Part shown: in pieces, positions 12,996 to 20,173 of the stretch | Layout: every line of letters starts with the position of its first letter | Position numbering within the stretch: the first letter of the stretch is position 1 | Source: a virus | Virus record (IMG/VR): IMGVR_UViG_3300023281_002227 | Span: 13,538 to 43,697 of that record | Reading direction: 5' to 3' (one strand) | DNA: 30,160 nt | Made by a program: the position numbers and the translations under genes | Notes under the pieces: model-generated | What the model saw: only the letters and a program-made list of their open reading frames with translations | The model's database searches: none | What the model was told of the DNA's origin: nothing

Positions 12996-14174
12996 ATGAA
13001 TAAACCTTTATTAACTTTGCTTGTAATTTTAAGTATAACCTTCGCTGCACTCATGTTTTATAGAGTAAACTCATTAACTGTAGTGCAGCAACCACCACCT
13101 ATAACACCAACAAAACCACCTCCTGTGGTAGTCCCTCCAGTTCCAGAAGTCCCTGTATACACATACGATGATGGAGTAAATTCTATAACTCATGAAGAAT
13201 TAAAGAAAAATCTATATTATCTCGCATCTGATGAACTAGAAGGAAGAATGAGTGGCAAAAAAGGGAATGTTGTCGCTGCTGAATGGATTAAAAAAGAATT
13301 TGAAAAATATGGCCTTAAAACCATGTACCATAAATTTAAAATTAAAAGATTAAATTCTGGTCCAAAAAACGAACAAGGCGATGATTTTACACAAAATATA
13401 TATGGTTGGATCGAAGGCAATGATCCTGTTTTAAAGAATGAGATTGTTGTTATTGGTGCTCATATGGACCATATCGGCTGGGGGCCATCAATGAGCAGAT
13501 CTAGAAATAGACGCGAAATACACAATGGAGCAGACGATAATGCTTCTGGTACTGTGTCTATTCTAGAAGTTGCTCAAGCTTTTGGAATGTTGAAAGGCAA
13601 AGTTAAAAGAACAATTGTCATTCAAGCTTATTCCGCAGAAGAAATGGGATTAATTGGCAGTCGATTTTACTGTAGTAATCCTGTTTTTCCAATTGGAAAT
13701 CCTGATATTAAAAAACACGTCGCTATGATCAATTTAGATATGGTAGGCTACTTGGGAAAAGGCGTGTATTTTGCGGGTTTCCACTCTGGTGAAAGTTCGA
13801 TTGATATTACAAAGTATATTAATCAGTTAAATAATAATTACACTTTTGCTAGAAGAATCACCAGTAGGGGAAGTGGAGGAAGCGATCATGCTTGTTTTTA
13901 CAATAAACGAGTTCCAGTCGCCTTCCTTCATACTGGTGGTCATTCCTATTATCACACGCCAGATGATACACCTGATAAAATTAATTATGATGGTCTAGAA
14001 AAGATCTCTAAATATTGTTTTGAACTAGCTTGGAAAATTGCACAAACTGATGCACCCCCTAGATTTAATGATGCTAGTTTTAAAGAACTGCCATATACGC
14101 ATGATCACGGCAACCCCGAAATACCGTTTCACTCTCACAAAGAAGAAGAACATTTACATTCTCATGAAGAATAA
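12996..14174 (+). CDS. Signal-anchored M28-family zinc aminopeptidase
   Basis: M28 peptidases remove residues from peptide N-termini using two zinc ions, usually outside the cytoplasm. This 392-residue protein has an N-terminal signal anchor (about 4-22), a proline-rich linker (32-53, with several PPP runs), and the full set of metal ligands: His156 in GAHMDH, Asp180/181 in NGADDNASG, Glu215-Glu216 in SAEEMG, Asp248 in NLDMVGY and His320 in YYHTPDD. It ends in a His/Glu-rich tail (after about 360) that could hold metal. An AGGA site at 12986-12989 picks ATG 12996 over the upstream TTG at 12981. The protein is complete and should be active at the cell envelope. Such an exported exopeptidase is unusual in a phage. 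Confidence 0.9.
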   Translation: MNKPLLTLLVILSITFAALMFYRVNSLTVVQQPPPITPTKPPPVVVPPVPEVPVYTYDDGVNSITHEELKKNLYYLASDELEGRMSGKKGNVVAAEWIKKEFEKYGLKTMYHKFKIKRLNSGPKNEQGDDFTQNIYGWIEGNDPVLKNEIVVIGAHMDHIGWGPSMSRSRNRREIHNGADDNASGTVSILEVAQAFGMLKGKVKRTIVIQAYSAEEMGLIGSRFYCSNPVFPIGNPDIKKHVAMINLDMVGYLGKGVYFAGFHSGESSIDITKYINQLNNNYTFARRITSRGSGGSDHACFYNKRVPVAFLHTGGHSYYHTPDDTPDKINYDGLEKISKYCFELAWKIAQTDAPPRFNDASFKELPYTHDHGNPEIPFHSHKEEEHLHSHEE

Positions 14175-14181
14175 ATAATAA

Positions 14182-14451
14182 ATGAAAGATATTTACAACT
14201 TAATACCACCAGACGATCTTCACTGGGTTGAAGATCGTTTTACCCCATTTTCAGATGATGAATATAAAAAGATTATAGATGCTTGTCATGCAAGCAATTA
14301 TCATGAATTAAATGAAATTATGAAAATGGTTAGATGGTGCGAACAAATTAGATGCGGATCGCTCTTTATCAATGGTCTAATGTCTGGTAGATTAAAGTTC
14401 GATTTTAACGAAAATGAAGAACCTAGTTTTAGTGTAAAGGAAATGTTATGA
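14182..14451 (+). CDS. Small unknown protein
   Basis: This 89-residue protein, MKDIYNLIPPDDLHWVEDRF..., is of unknown family and has no signal peptide or membrane segment. It has three cysteines in the middle (about 35-57) and an acidic C-terminus. It starts 7 nt after the M28 gene and its stop overlaps the start of the ferritin-like gene by 4 nt, so it sits in a plus-strand run of coupled genes. The ribosome binding site is weak. Two hairpins lie within its first 120 nt (14213-14238 and a weaker 14280-14296). Confidence 0.65.
   Translation: MKDIYNLIPPDDLHWVEDRFTPFSDDEYKKIIDACHASNYHELNEIMKMVRWCEQIRCGSLFINGLMSGRLKFDFNENEEPSFSVKEML
14213..14238. repeat. Hairpin near the 5' end of the 14182 gene
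   Basis: ACGATCTTCA and TGAAGATCGT form a perfect 10 bp stem around loop CTGGGT. It lies in codons 11-19, and a second 6 bp stem (TGCTTG/CAAGCA) follows at 14280-14296. Confidence 0.6.
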
Positions 14452-14891
14452 CACTTGAAGATTTAATTAATCTTTTAAATGAAGATTTAAGCAAAGAATA
14501 TGCACATTGGAGTTTTTATATTCAAGCAGCAACTAGAGTTACTGGCTTGAATAGAGAAGAACTTAGTGAATTTTTGCTAAAAGAAGCTGCTGGAGAAATG
14601 AAACACATTGAAGAGTTTAAAAGATTAATTATAGGTCTAGGTGGCAATCCTACTACTCATGTTGGTCCTTATAATTCAGACGCATGTACGCCATCTATCA
14701 TTTTAGCAGAAGCTCTTAAAATGGAAGATGAAGTAGTTGAAAGATATGTTTATCGAATTGATGACGCAATAGAACTACAAGGAAATGGTGGTAAAGACAA
14801 AGTTAACGGAAAATACATTGAGCTTTTCTTAGAAGAACAAATTTTAGATTCTCGTGCTGATGCTGACCATATTAGAGAAATGCTAAAGTAG
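14448..14891 (+). CDS. Ferritin-like di-iron protein
   Basis: This 147-residue four-helix-bundle protein resembles bacterioferritin and related proteins that oxidise and store iron. Likely di-iron ligands are Glu17 (LSKEYAHW), Glu50 and His53 (GEMKHIEE), Glu93 (ALKMEDE) and Asp138 with His141 (ADADHIRE). The last pair would be Asp-x-x-His, where Glu-x-x-His is usual. Length and helix spacing fit a single complete domain, without the longer storage-cage features I can recognise. A role in iron handling or oxidative stress during infection is an inference. The start overlaps the previous stop by 4 nt, and the gene ends shortly before a promoter-like sequence for the next unit. Confidence 0.8.
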   Translation: MTLEDLINLLNEDLSKEYAHWSFYIQAATRVTGLNREELSEFLLKEAAGEMKHIEEFKRLIIGLGGNPTTHVGPYNSDACTPSIILAEALKMEDEVVERYVYRIDDAIELQGNGGKDKVNGKYIELFLEEQILDSRADADHIREMLK

Positions 14892-14893
14892 GC

Positions 14894-14921
14894 TTTACAT
14901 TATTCTAATATTTGTTATACT
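14894..14921 (+). promoter_or_regulatory. Sigma70-type promoter, extended -10
   Basis: TTTACA (14894-14899) and TATACT (14916-14921) are 16 nt apart, and TGT just before the -10 box makes it an extended -10 promoter. Each box differs from consensus at one base. It lies 39 nt upstream of ATG 14961, whose gene has its own terminator, so host RNA polymerase may transcribe this gene alone. Confidence 0.65.
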
Positions 14922-14960
14922 TTTAGAACTTAAACCCTACTTCTAGAAGGAGTTAAAATT

Positions 14961-15287
14961 ATGAGTAGAGAATTAAAATATGAGTTGGTAAGGAATCAGC
15001 CTGTAGCTCGCTTTTATTACAAAGGCGATCACACAAAACCTGTTCGTAGGACAGTTGTTTTGGTTAAGGATGGAGTTAAATCTGATACAATAACAGGTTA
15101 TGAAATTCGAGTTGGATCTAACACACGCCCACTACATAAGGCACCTGTTAAGTCCTTTTCACGAAGTAAAATTGCTGTTATTAGTCAATGTGGCATGAGA
15201 TTACGCAATAGAACTCCTAAAAAATTGCATTCAAAATCAACTTTTGAGCGTAAAGGACTTGTAGATTTAGTGCTAAATGGCGAATAA
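14961..15287 (+). CDS. Small basic protein in its own transcription unit
   Basis: This 108-residue protein is strongly basic and predicted to be mostly beta strands. The segment VARFYYKGDHTKPVRRTVVL followed by GYEIRVGSNTR and KSFSRSKI resembles the small beta-barrel (WYL/SH3-like) domains that bind nucleic acid or regulate transcription, but the match is by eye and weak. AGAAGGAG precedes ATG 14961 with good spacing. It is flanked by a host-type promoter (14894-14921) and a strong terminator (15305-15344), the only gene here with such a self-contained arrangement. An early regulatory or host-takeover role would fit but is unproved. Confidence 0.75.
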   Translation: MSRELKYELVRNQPVARFYYKGDHTKPVRRTVVLVKDGVKSDTITGYEIRVGSNTRPLHKAPVKSFSRSKIAVISQCGMRLRNRTPKKLHSKSTFERKGLVDLVLNGE

Positions 15288-15304
15288 TCTATAGGTTTTA
15301 TTGT

Positions 15305-15344
15305 AAAAGCCACTTTGTCGCACAGCGACAAAGTGGCTTTTTTT
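15305..15344 (+). terminator. Strong intrinsic terminator
   Basis: AAAAGCCACTTTGTCGC (15305-15321) and GCGACAAAGTGGCTTTT (15325-15341) pair perfectly around loop ACA, and the T-run continues to 15344. It ends the unit at 14961-15287; the A-run on the left would let it work on the other strand too. Confidence 0.93.
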
Positions 15345-15376
15345 ATTCCTTCATTTAAAAAATAAGAGGTTACTAG

Positions 15377-15385
15377 ATTAAATAC
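15377..15385 (+). promoter_or_regulatory. Possible late promoter before the 15418 gene
   Basis: ATTAAATAC lies 33 nt before ATG 15418. A closely similar CATAAATAC lies 29 nt before the next gene, and both resemble the T4 late box TATAAATA. Confidence 0.4.
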
Positions 15386-15417
15386 AGAGTAAAACAAATC
15401 CAACGTGAGGAAGATAC

Positions 15418-16329
15418 ATGACTTGGTTTCAAAATCCATTCAGCAGTGACTACAAAGGTATTTGGGTACTAGCTGATCGTAGACATACACCGTATTTCAA
15501 TTGTCCCAGGAATGAAGGTAGAGGTGATGATTACGTAGTAGTCTGGAATGAACCTTCTACTACTTACGACCTATCTGGTACTGATGCAGATAGCAATAAT
15601 ACGGATACTTTAAATATAGCAATTGCCCCTGGCACTAATGACTATAAAAATTGGACTGTAATTAGTTTAGACATTTCTGGTTCAACCCCTTCAGCCACAA
15701 ATCCTATTGAAATTGTTTCTGCAATTAATGCAGATAGTACATTTTCTACTTACTTTACTGCAAAACTAGAAGAATTTGATAGTGGGGCAGAGCGAATTAC
15801 TATTCGTCAAAAGAAATCTGTAACTCAATTTAGATTTTATGTCATTAATGGACAGGCAGAAGAGGTATTAAACTTTAATTCTAAAGCAGGAGTAGCAGAA
15901 TTACCTACTTATTTTCATCGTCATATTGTCTGGTTAGGTCTAGATTATGATGAACAATTAAGCTTTACAGATGGCGTAAATGAACTTGTTGAATTAGATC
16001 CAGATGCTTCTGGTGGTGCTTCTGTCGTAGATGACAATATTATTGATAATGCTGTTAATAAAAGATGTAAGAGTTTAGTGTATGATTCCTCAGTCACACA
16101 AGAGGACTGGGACTTATTAGATGGACAATCTGGACTATTCCAGTTTGTAAAAGGACCAAGTGCTGGCCCTGTTTCCACTACAGAAACTCAAATTATCTTT
16201 AATGCTGGAGCATCAGTAGGGGATTTGGCAAAAGAAATTGTTACACAACTTGACGCTAGTAGCGTTATTGTAGCCGTATTTTCAAAGCCTTATACTTTAA
16301 CGTCTAGTGATTTAATAACACCTCCTTAA
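15418..16329 (+). CDS. Putative virion structural protein
   Basis: This 303-residue protein is rich in Thr, Ser, Asp and Asn and looks beta-structured, as phage decoration, tail or fiber proteins often are. I recognise no specific domain and no signal peptide or membrane segment. It begins MTWFQNPFSSDYKGIWVLAD and ends in DLITPP. GTGAGGAAG precedes the ATG. A late-promoter-like sequence lies just upstream, and the gene follows a terminator, so it begins a new transcription unit shared with, or next to, the gene at 16416. A virion role is inferred from composition and the late-type promoter only. Confidence 0.65.
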   Translation: MTWFQNPFSSDYKGIWVLADRRHTPYFNCPRNEGRGDDYVVVWNEPSTTYDLSGTDADSNNTDTLNIAIAPGTNDYKNWTVISLDISGSTPSATNPIEIVSAINADSTFSTYFTAKLEEFDSGAERITIRQKKSVTQFRFYVINGQAEEVLNFNSKAGVAELPTYFHRHIVWLGLDYDEQLSFTDGVNELVELDPDASGGASVVDDNIIDNAVNKRCKSLVYDSSVTQEDWDLLDGQSGLFQFVKGPSAGPVSTTETQIIFNAGASVGDLAKEIVTQLDASSVIVAVFSKPYTLTSSDLITPP

Positions 16330-16378
16330 TTTTTAAGGGATATACTATATTACCAATGATGTTTTTTATCATTGAAAA

Positions 16379-16387
16379 CATAAATAC
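16379..16387 (+). promoter_or_regulatory. Possible late promoter before the 16416 gene
   Basis: CATAAATAC lies 29 nt before ATG 16416 and matches the T4 late box TATAAATA in seven of eight positions. Upstream at 16324-16338 and 16354-16374 are two short inverted repeats of unknown meaning. Confidence 0.45.
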
Positions 16388-16415
16388 AATAAAAACTTTT
16401 CTTATGGAGTAAATT

Positions 16416-16976
16416 ATGTCAGAATCAAAAAAAGAAGCTGTTTGGACCGATGATGGTAGAATGGCAGAAAAAGTTACTAAAATTGTGTCTGAAGATGACA
16501 GTGGTAACAAAATTGAAGTAGAAGAATTATATGTAGAAGCAAAACGCGATAAGCATTTAGCTAAAAGAATCATAAAAAGAACTAAACCAGTCGTTTATGA
16601 AATTGAAGAAGAAATAGTAGATGAAGAATCAGGCTTAGTAGTTGACAAAAAAGTTAGCTCAACTGATCCTGAAAGTAAGATGGAGTTACGTCGTCATCTT
16701 GTTTCTGAAACCAATATCGTACCTGATAAAGCATCAGATTATGTTACTAAACAAGAATTAGTAGCAGCAATTAAAGAAGCTGTTGGTGCAGTCAACAATG
16801 ACGATTGGGGTGTTGATGCTATGTCTTCTTGCCCACATCATGAACATGTTGGCATGCAGAGCGTAATGGAAGATAAAATTGCATCAAAAGGCTCAATGGG
16901 TGTTATGACTGTCGCATTAGGCGGAGTGTGTGTAGCATTGGTTGCAGCAATTGGCTACGTACTGTTTTTAGTTTAA
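16416..16976 (+). CDS. Tail-anchored membrane protein, unknown
   Basis: This 186-residue protein is charged and soluble-looking for its first 160 residues, with repeated Glu/Lys-rich and EEEIVDEESG stretches, then a short His/Cys segment (CPHHEHVG). It ends in one hydrophobic segment (about 161-186) running to the stop. It should therefore be held in a membrane by its C-terminus, with most of the protein in the cytoplasm. I recognise no family. TATGGAG lies before the ATG, a late-promoter-like box lies upstream, and a strong terminator lies 28 nt after the stop. Confidence 0.75.
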   Translation: MSESKKEAVWTDDGRMAEKVTKIVSEDDSGNKIEVEELYVEAKRDKHLAKRIIKRTKPVVYEIEEEIVDEESGLVVDKKVSSTDPESKMELRRHLVSETNIVPDKASDYVTKQELVAAIKEAVGAVNNDDWGVDAMSSCPHHEHVGMQSVMEDKIASKGSMGVMTVALGGVCVALVAAIGYVLFLV

Positions 16977-17004
16977 GAATATATCCATACTCCATTGGAT
17001 TAAG

Positions 17005-17039
17005 AAAAACCTGTACGCTCGGAGAGCGTACAGGTTTTT
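17005..17039. terminator. Bidirectional intrinsic terminator
   Basis: CCTGTACGCTC (17010-17020) and GAGCGTACAGG (17024-17034) pair perfectly around loop GGA, with five A before and five T after. It serves the plus-strand gene ending at 16976 and the minus-strand gene whose TAA stop (17038-17040) lies inside its A/T tract. Confidence 0.93.
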
Positions 17040-17661
17040 ATATGCCCCATCTTAATCTTAATTTTTCCAGCCAATTTTTCTTTTGTCTTTCAGCCTCTTT
17101 AGACATTTCTTTCTTTTCTTCTTTGGCTGTTGATTTACTTTTTGCTTGTGCAGCTTTATAAAGACTGTTAACCCAATTTTCCCATTCATCTAAAGGTGCA
17201 TATCCTTTTAATTCTGAGCTAACTTCATTATACACCTGAAAGCCTTTATAATGCACTGTAAGTTCTTTTACATGATCAATGTATTTTATTTCAAGGTGCA
17301 TACCGCGATTGAGTCCATTAAATATCCATCCGATATTATATGATCCAAACTCAGTAGGCTCTGGTTTATTTGCCCAAAGATCATCTTCATCAGATGTATT
17401 TGGTTCATTGACATTATCGACGTGCATTGTAGGAATGTTAGTTAATAGTTCATTTGGATTTTTAGCTTCATGTAAATCAAATTCTTCATCCCAATCTTCT
17501 CCGAAAGCTGTAGAGTCATATAATCCACCACCTGAATTAGAAATAATTGGTTCACCAAGATTGGTCAGAATAACTCCTAGTTTTCCTTGTTTGCCCATGA
17601 GTTTTTTCTTCATGGCTTCAACGGTACGTTGTTCTATAATTCTTTCTTCTGCATCACCCAT
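17038..17661 (-). CDS. Unknown protein downstream of the channel gene
   Basis: This protein of about 207 residues has no recognised family. The N-terminal 35 residues are a charged helix, the middle is acidic and contains GGGLYDSTAFGEDWDEEFDLHE, residues about 105-160 look like a compact alpha/beta domain (FGSYNIGWIFNGLNRGMHLEIKYID), and the C-terminus is a long Lys/Glu helix. It overlaps the end of the channel gene by 8 nt, so the two are co-translated. An ATG at 17667 is a second possible start, but 17661 has better spacing from AAGGA. Its stop codon is within the terminator at 17005-17039. Confidence 0.75.
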   Translation of the reverse strand: MGDAEERIIEQRTVEAMKKKLMGKQGKLGVILTNLGEPIISNSGGGLYDSTAFGEDWDEEFDLHEAKNPNELLTNIPTMHVDNVNEPNTSDEDDLWANKPEPTEFGSYNIGWIFNGLNRGMHLEIKYIDHVKELTVHYKGFQVYNEVSSELKGYAPLDEWENWVNSLYKAAQAKSKSTAKEEKKEMSKEAERQKKNWLEKLRLRWGI

Positions 17662-18172
17662 TATCATTTTCCTTATTTAGCCAACTCGTACAAACAGGAC
17701 ATCTTATACATTTATAATTAATCATACTTTTACAATATTTACATTCTATTGTATTAACACAACTGATCTTTTCTGGTTTAGGCGGATCAAATATAGCTTT
17801 AGATCTTCTGAATATTATAAATAAAAATACAGATATAATAATAAAGTCTACAAATGATCCTGCAAACTTTCCTGTCTCAAATATAAGTCCTTCTGTCAAT
17901 TGATATGTATGTTCTCTCCAATCATCACCAGTAAATTCCACTGTATAATTTATTATAGGCATTATGATATTTTGAGATAATGCAGTAATTACATTTTTAA
18001 AGGCAGCCCCTAGCATAAATGCTACTGCTATTTGAATCATTTGCCCTTTAAAAGCGAACTTTTTCCAAGATTCAAATCTTTCTTCGCCTATAATCCCTTC
18101 AATTTCTTTTTCTAATTCGGTTTTAGTACGAAGTATTTCTTCATTTACTATTCTTTTCTTATTGTTAACCAT
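17654..18172 (-). CDS. mscL: MscL-like mechanosensitive channel with C-terminal zinc ribbon
   Basis: MscL forms a pentameric pore in the inner membrane that opens when the membrane is stretched and releases solutes during osmotic shock. The 172-residue protein has the family's start FESWKKFAFKGQMIQIAVAF and MLGAAFKNVITALSQNIIMP (residues about 33-72, first membrane helix) and a second helix FVDFIIISVFLFIIF (107-121). After it comes a four-cysteine zinc ribbon (Cys144, Cys147, Cys158, Cys161, ending CPVCTSWL) as seen in some bacterial MscL proteins. The N-terminal 30 residues are an added charged helix. A role in lysis, in protecting the infected cell or in DNA entry can be proposed, but none is shown. 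It precedes and overlaps the gene at 17038. Confidence 0.88.
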   Translation of the reverse strand: MVNNKKRIVNEEILRTKTELEKEIEGIIGEERFESWKKFAFKGQMIQIAVAFMLGAAFKNVITALSQNIIMPIINYTVEFTGDDWREHTYQLTEGLIFETGKFAGSFVDFIIISVFLFIIFRRSKAIFDPPKPEKISCVNTIECKYCKSMINYKCIRCPVCTSWLNKENDNG

Positions 18173-18214
18173 ACTATAACTAGAGTATATCTTTTTCTAA
18201 GTAAGGAGTAACTA

Positions 18215-19699
18215 ATGTTAAATTTAATAAAATTATTTAAACAAGCTTTTGGATTTTCTGAATCTAGTGATATTATTAGCGATCCGCAAGTTATAGAGGC
18301 TATGAGTACGTTAGTGCCTTATTTGCTTAATGATCCGACAACACCTGAATTAGTGATTGATATAGAATTGCCAGATCACCCTAAAAAACTTGATTTTGGA
18401 GTTAAAGGGTATAATCGTGGCATTATCAAAAAGATTGGAAGTCCTCAACATCAAGCTGCAAATTGTTATATCACAGTAGCAAATTGTATTCACTACATGC
18501 AATCTATTATTTCTCAATCTCAGCAACCTGTTCAAAGATGGGCAGCCGTTAAGAAACTAAGTGTAGTTCCTCGTAATGGGAAAATGTTAAATGCTTATTA
18601 CGACAGAAAAGGTTTAAAATTCTTTTGGGCCAACAATCCTAAAACTAAAGGTATAATTTATACAGCAGATTCTGCCGACATTGTTGCACATGAATTAGGA
18701 CATGCAATTTTAGATGCTATGCGTCCTGATTTTTGGAGTGTACAAGCATTAGAGATTTGGTCATTCCATGAAGCTTTTGCCGATGTGACCGCAATGCTTT
18801 CATTAATGCAGTATGATGAAGTTATACTGAAAGCATTATCTGAAACAGATGGCGATCTATCTAAGCCTAATGTCATTTCTAAATTAGGTGAAGAGATGGG
18901 AGATGTAATTAGTCATATGACAAGAGGACAACATAAAGCTGGATCTTTAAGAGATGCAAGTCGTAACTTCAAATATGTTGATCCATCTAAGTTGCCTAAA
19001 CAAGCTCCTCCAACTAAGCTGGCAGCCGAATGCCATAGTTTTGGGCGAATCTTTTTAGGTGCATGGTATGATATATTCGTTGGCATTTACGAAGATAAAG
19101 TTAAAAAAGGCGTTAATCCTCTAAAGGCTGTTAAAAGTGCTAGAGATATAGCAGGCAGTTATTTCATAAAAGCTGTTCCTAAAACACCTAGAGTTGTTAA
19201 ATATTATAATGCAGCAGCAAAATTAATGTTGACAATGGATCGTTTAAAAGGATCACCTTACCAAGCTTTAATGAAAGGCGTTTTCAAAAGAAGAAATATT
19301 TTAATTCCAAAAGTTAAAATGCTTTCATCAACAACTTGGGAAGATTTGCGTCCGAATATAGAAAAGAATGACATTCTATTCAAAAAGAAAAATATGATGG
19401 GCGTTTGCTTATCGCGTCCACATGAAATAAAATTAGAAGATAGCAAAGAAGATATAGGCAGTCTTTCATTTGGTAAATATGATTTATCTAAATTGAGTTT
19501 AGAAGTACCTATGGACTCTTATTATGAGTTCAATGAAGATGGAGTATTGGTTGAAGAAATAACTTCAGACATTGAAGAAGTACATTCAATGGCTCACCTA
19601 TGTGCTACATCTATTGCTCAAGATGGAGATATAGGAGACACCACTGAAACTATGTGGGAAGTAGTAGAAGATAAATTAATAAGAACTATTATTGAATAA
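18215..19699 (+). CDS. HExxH zinc metallopeptidase, M4-like (gluzincin)
   Basis: This 494-residue protein has the zinc motif IVAHELGHAIL (His159, Glu160, His163) and a downstream SFHEAFADVTAML in which Glu186 is the likely third ligand, the arrangement of thermolysin-like and related peptidases. The spacing of 23 residues from the second His is a little longer than in thermolysin. A later ECHSFGRIFLGAWYDIF segment (about 271-287) matches the helical C-terminal subdomain of such enzymes, where an active-site His is expected. There is no clear signal peptide, so it may be virion-borne or cytoplasmic. The C-terminal 120 residues are unrecognised. AAGGAG precedes the ATG. A long two-part hairpin (18793-18837) lies in the coding sequence just after the zinc motifs. 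Confidence 0.85.
   Translation: MLNLIKLFKQAFGFSESSDIISDPQVIEAMSTLVPYLLNDPTTPELVIDIELPDHPKKLDFGVKGYNRGIIKKIGSPQHQAANCYITVANCIHYMQSIISQSQQPVQRWAAVKKLSVVPRNGKMLNAYYDRKGLKFFWANNPKTKGIIYTADSADIVAHELGHAILDAMRPDFWSVQALEIWSFHEAFADVTAMLSLMQYDEVILKALSETDGDLSKPNVISKLGEEMGDVISHMTRGQHKAGSLRDASRNFKYVDPSKLPKQAPPTKLAAECHSFGRIFLGAWYDIFVGIYEDKVKKGVNPLKAVKSARDIAGSYFIKAVPKTPRVVKYYNAAAKLMLTMDRLKGSPYQALMKGVFKRRNILIPKVKMLSSTTWEDLRPNIEKNDILFKKKNMMGVCLSRPHEIKLEDSKEDIGSLSFGKYDLSKLSLEVPMDSYYEFNEDGVLVEEITSDIEEVHSMAHLCATSIAQDGDIGDTTETMWEVVEDKLIRTIIE
18793..18837. repeat. Two-part hairpin in the metallopeptidase gene
   Basis: AATGCTTT/AAAGCATT form the outer stem (8 bp) and CAGTAT/ATACTG the inner stem (6 bp), with an 8 nt bulge on the left and a 9 nt loop. 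No T-run follows. Confidence 0.6.
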
Positions 19700-20125
19700 T
19701 TATTTTTTGACTGGTTTACCGTTAGGACCAAAATCTATTGTTGATAATTCTTCATCAACTTTGTCATAGAAAAGTTCTGCATATGGTTTATCGCCCATAA
19801 AATTAATTCTTACACTTAGTCTAGAAATGTCTTTTTCGACCTCTCTGACTTTAATTTTAAACTTATTATTTTCTCCTGCAATCAAATAATATCCGTCATC
19901 ATCTTTGCCTTCGTCTTCTATGATGGGGATATTCATTTCTTTTAAAGATCTTTTTACAGTACGATAAATTGTGTCTGTATCATGCCTATAACACTTGTGT
20001 GCTTCGCCATTTTTCCATACTAAAAAGAAATTAATTACTGGTCCAATAATCAATTCTGGACCACATCCTACAGTAATAATGTTAAAAAGCATTATAAAAG
20101 CTAAAAAAATTGTTGGTTTTTTCAT
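19700..20125 (-). CDS. Putative lipoprotein, DUF3568-like
   Basis: This 141-residue protein starts with a lipoprotein-type signal, MKKPTIFLAFIMLFNIITVGC, with Cys21 as the likely lipid-bearing residue; the lipobox is imperfect (Thr at -3). The mature part opens with WKNGEAHKCYRHDTDTIYRTV and continues as an alternating alpha/beta protein. This layout matches what I remember of small DUF3568-type lipoproteins of unknown function. It should be anchored in the envelope facing the periplasm. A strong AAAGGAGG site precedes ATG 20125. Phage lipoproteins are sometimes used to block a second infection, but no evidence here points to that specifically. Its 3' end abuts the metallopeptidase stop. Confidence 0.7.
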   Translation of the reverse strand: MKKPTIFLAFIMLFNIITVGCGPELIIGPVINFFLVWKNGEAHKCYRHDTDTIYRTVKRSLKEMNIPIIEDEGKDDDGYYLIAGENNKFKIKVREVEKDISRLSVRINFMGDKPYAELFYDKVDEELSTIDFGPNGKPVKK

Positions 20126-20173
20126 AAGTACCTCCTTTAATATGTATAATCTATAACTGAAAAGGAAATGTTT

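Noticed and set aside
13686-13699. 14 bp perfect palindrome TTTCCAATTGGAAA
   Set aside because: Lies within the M28 coding sequence, AT-rich, no loop and no context; single short palindromes of this kind are expected by chance in 30 kb.
16324-16374. Two short inverted repeats (CCTTAA..TTAAGG and CAATGAT..ATCATTG) after the 15418 gene
   Set aside because: No GC-rich stem or T-run, so not called a terminator; recorded only as context of the next promoter.
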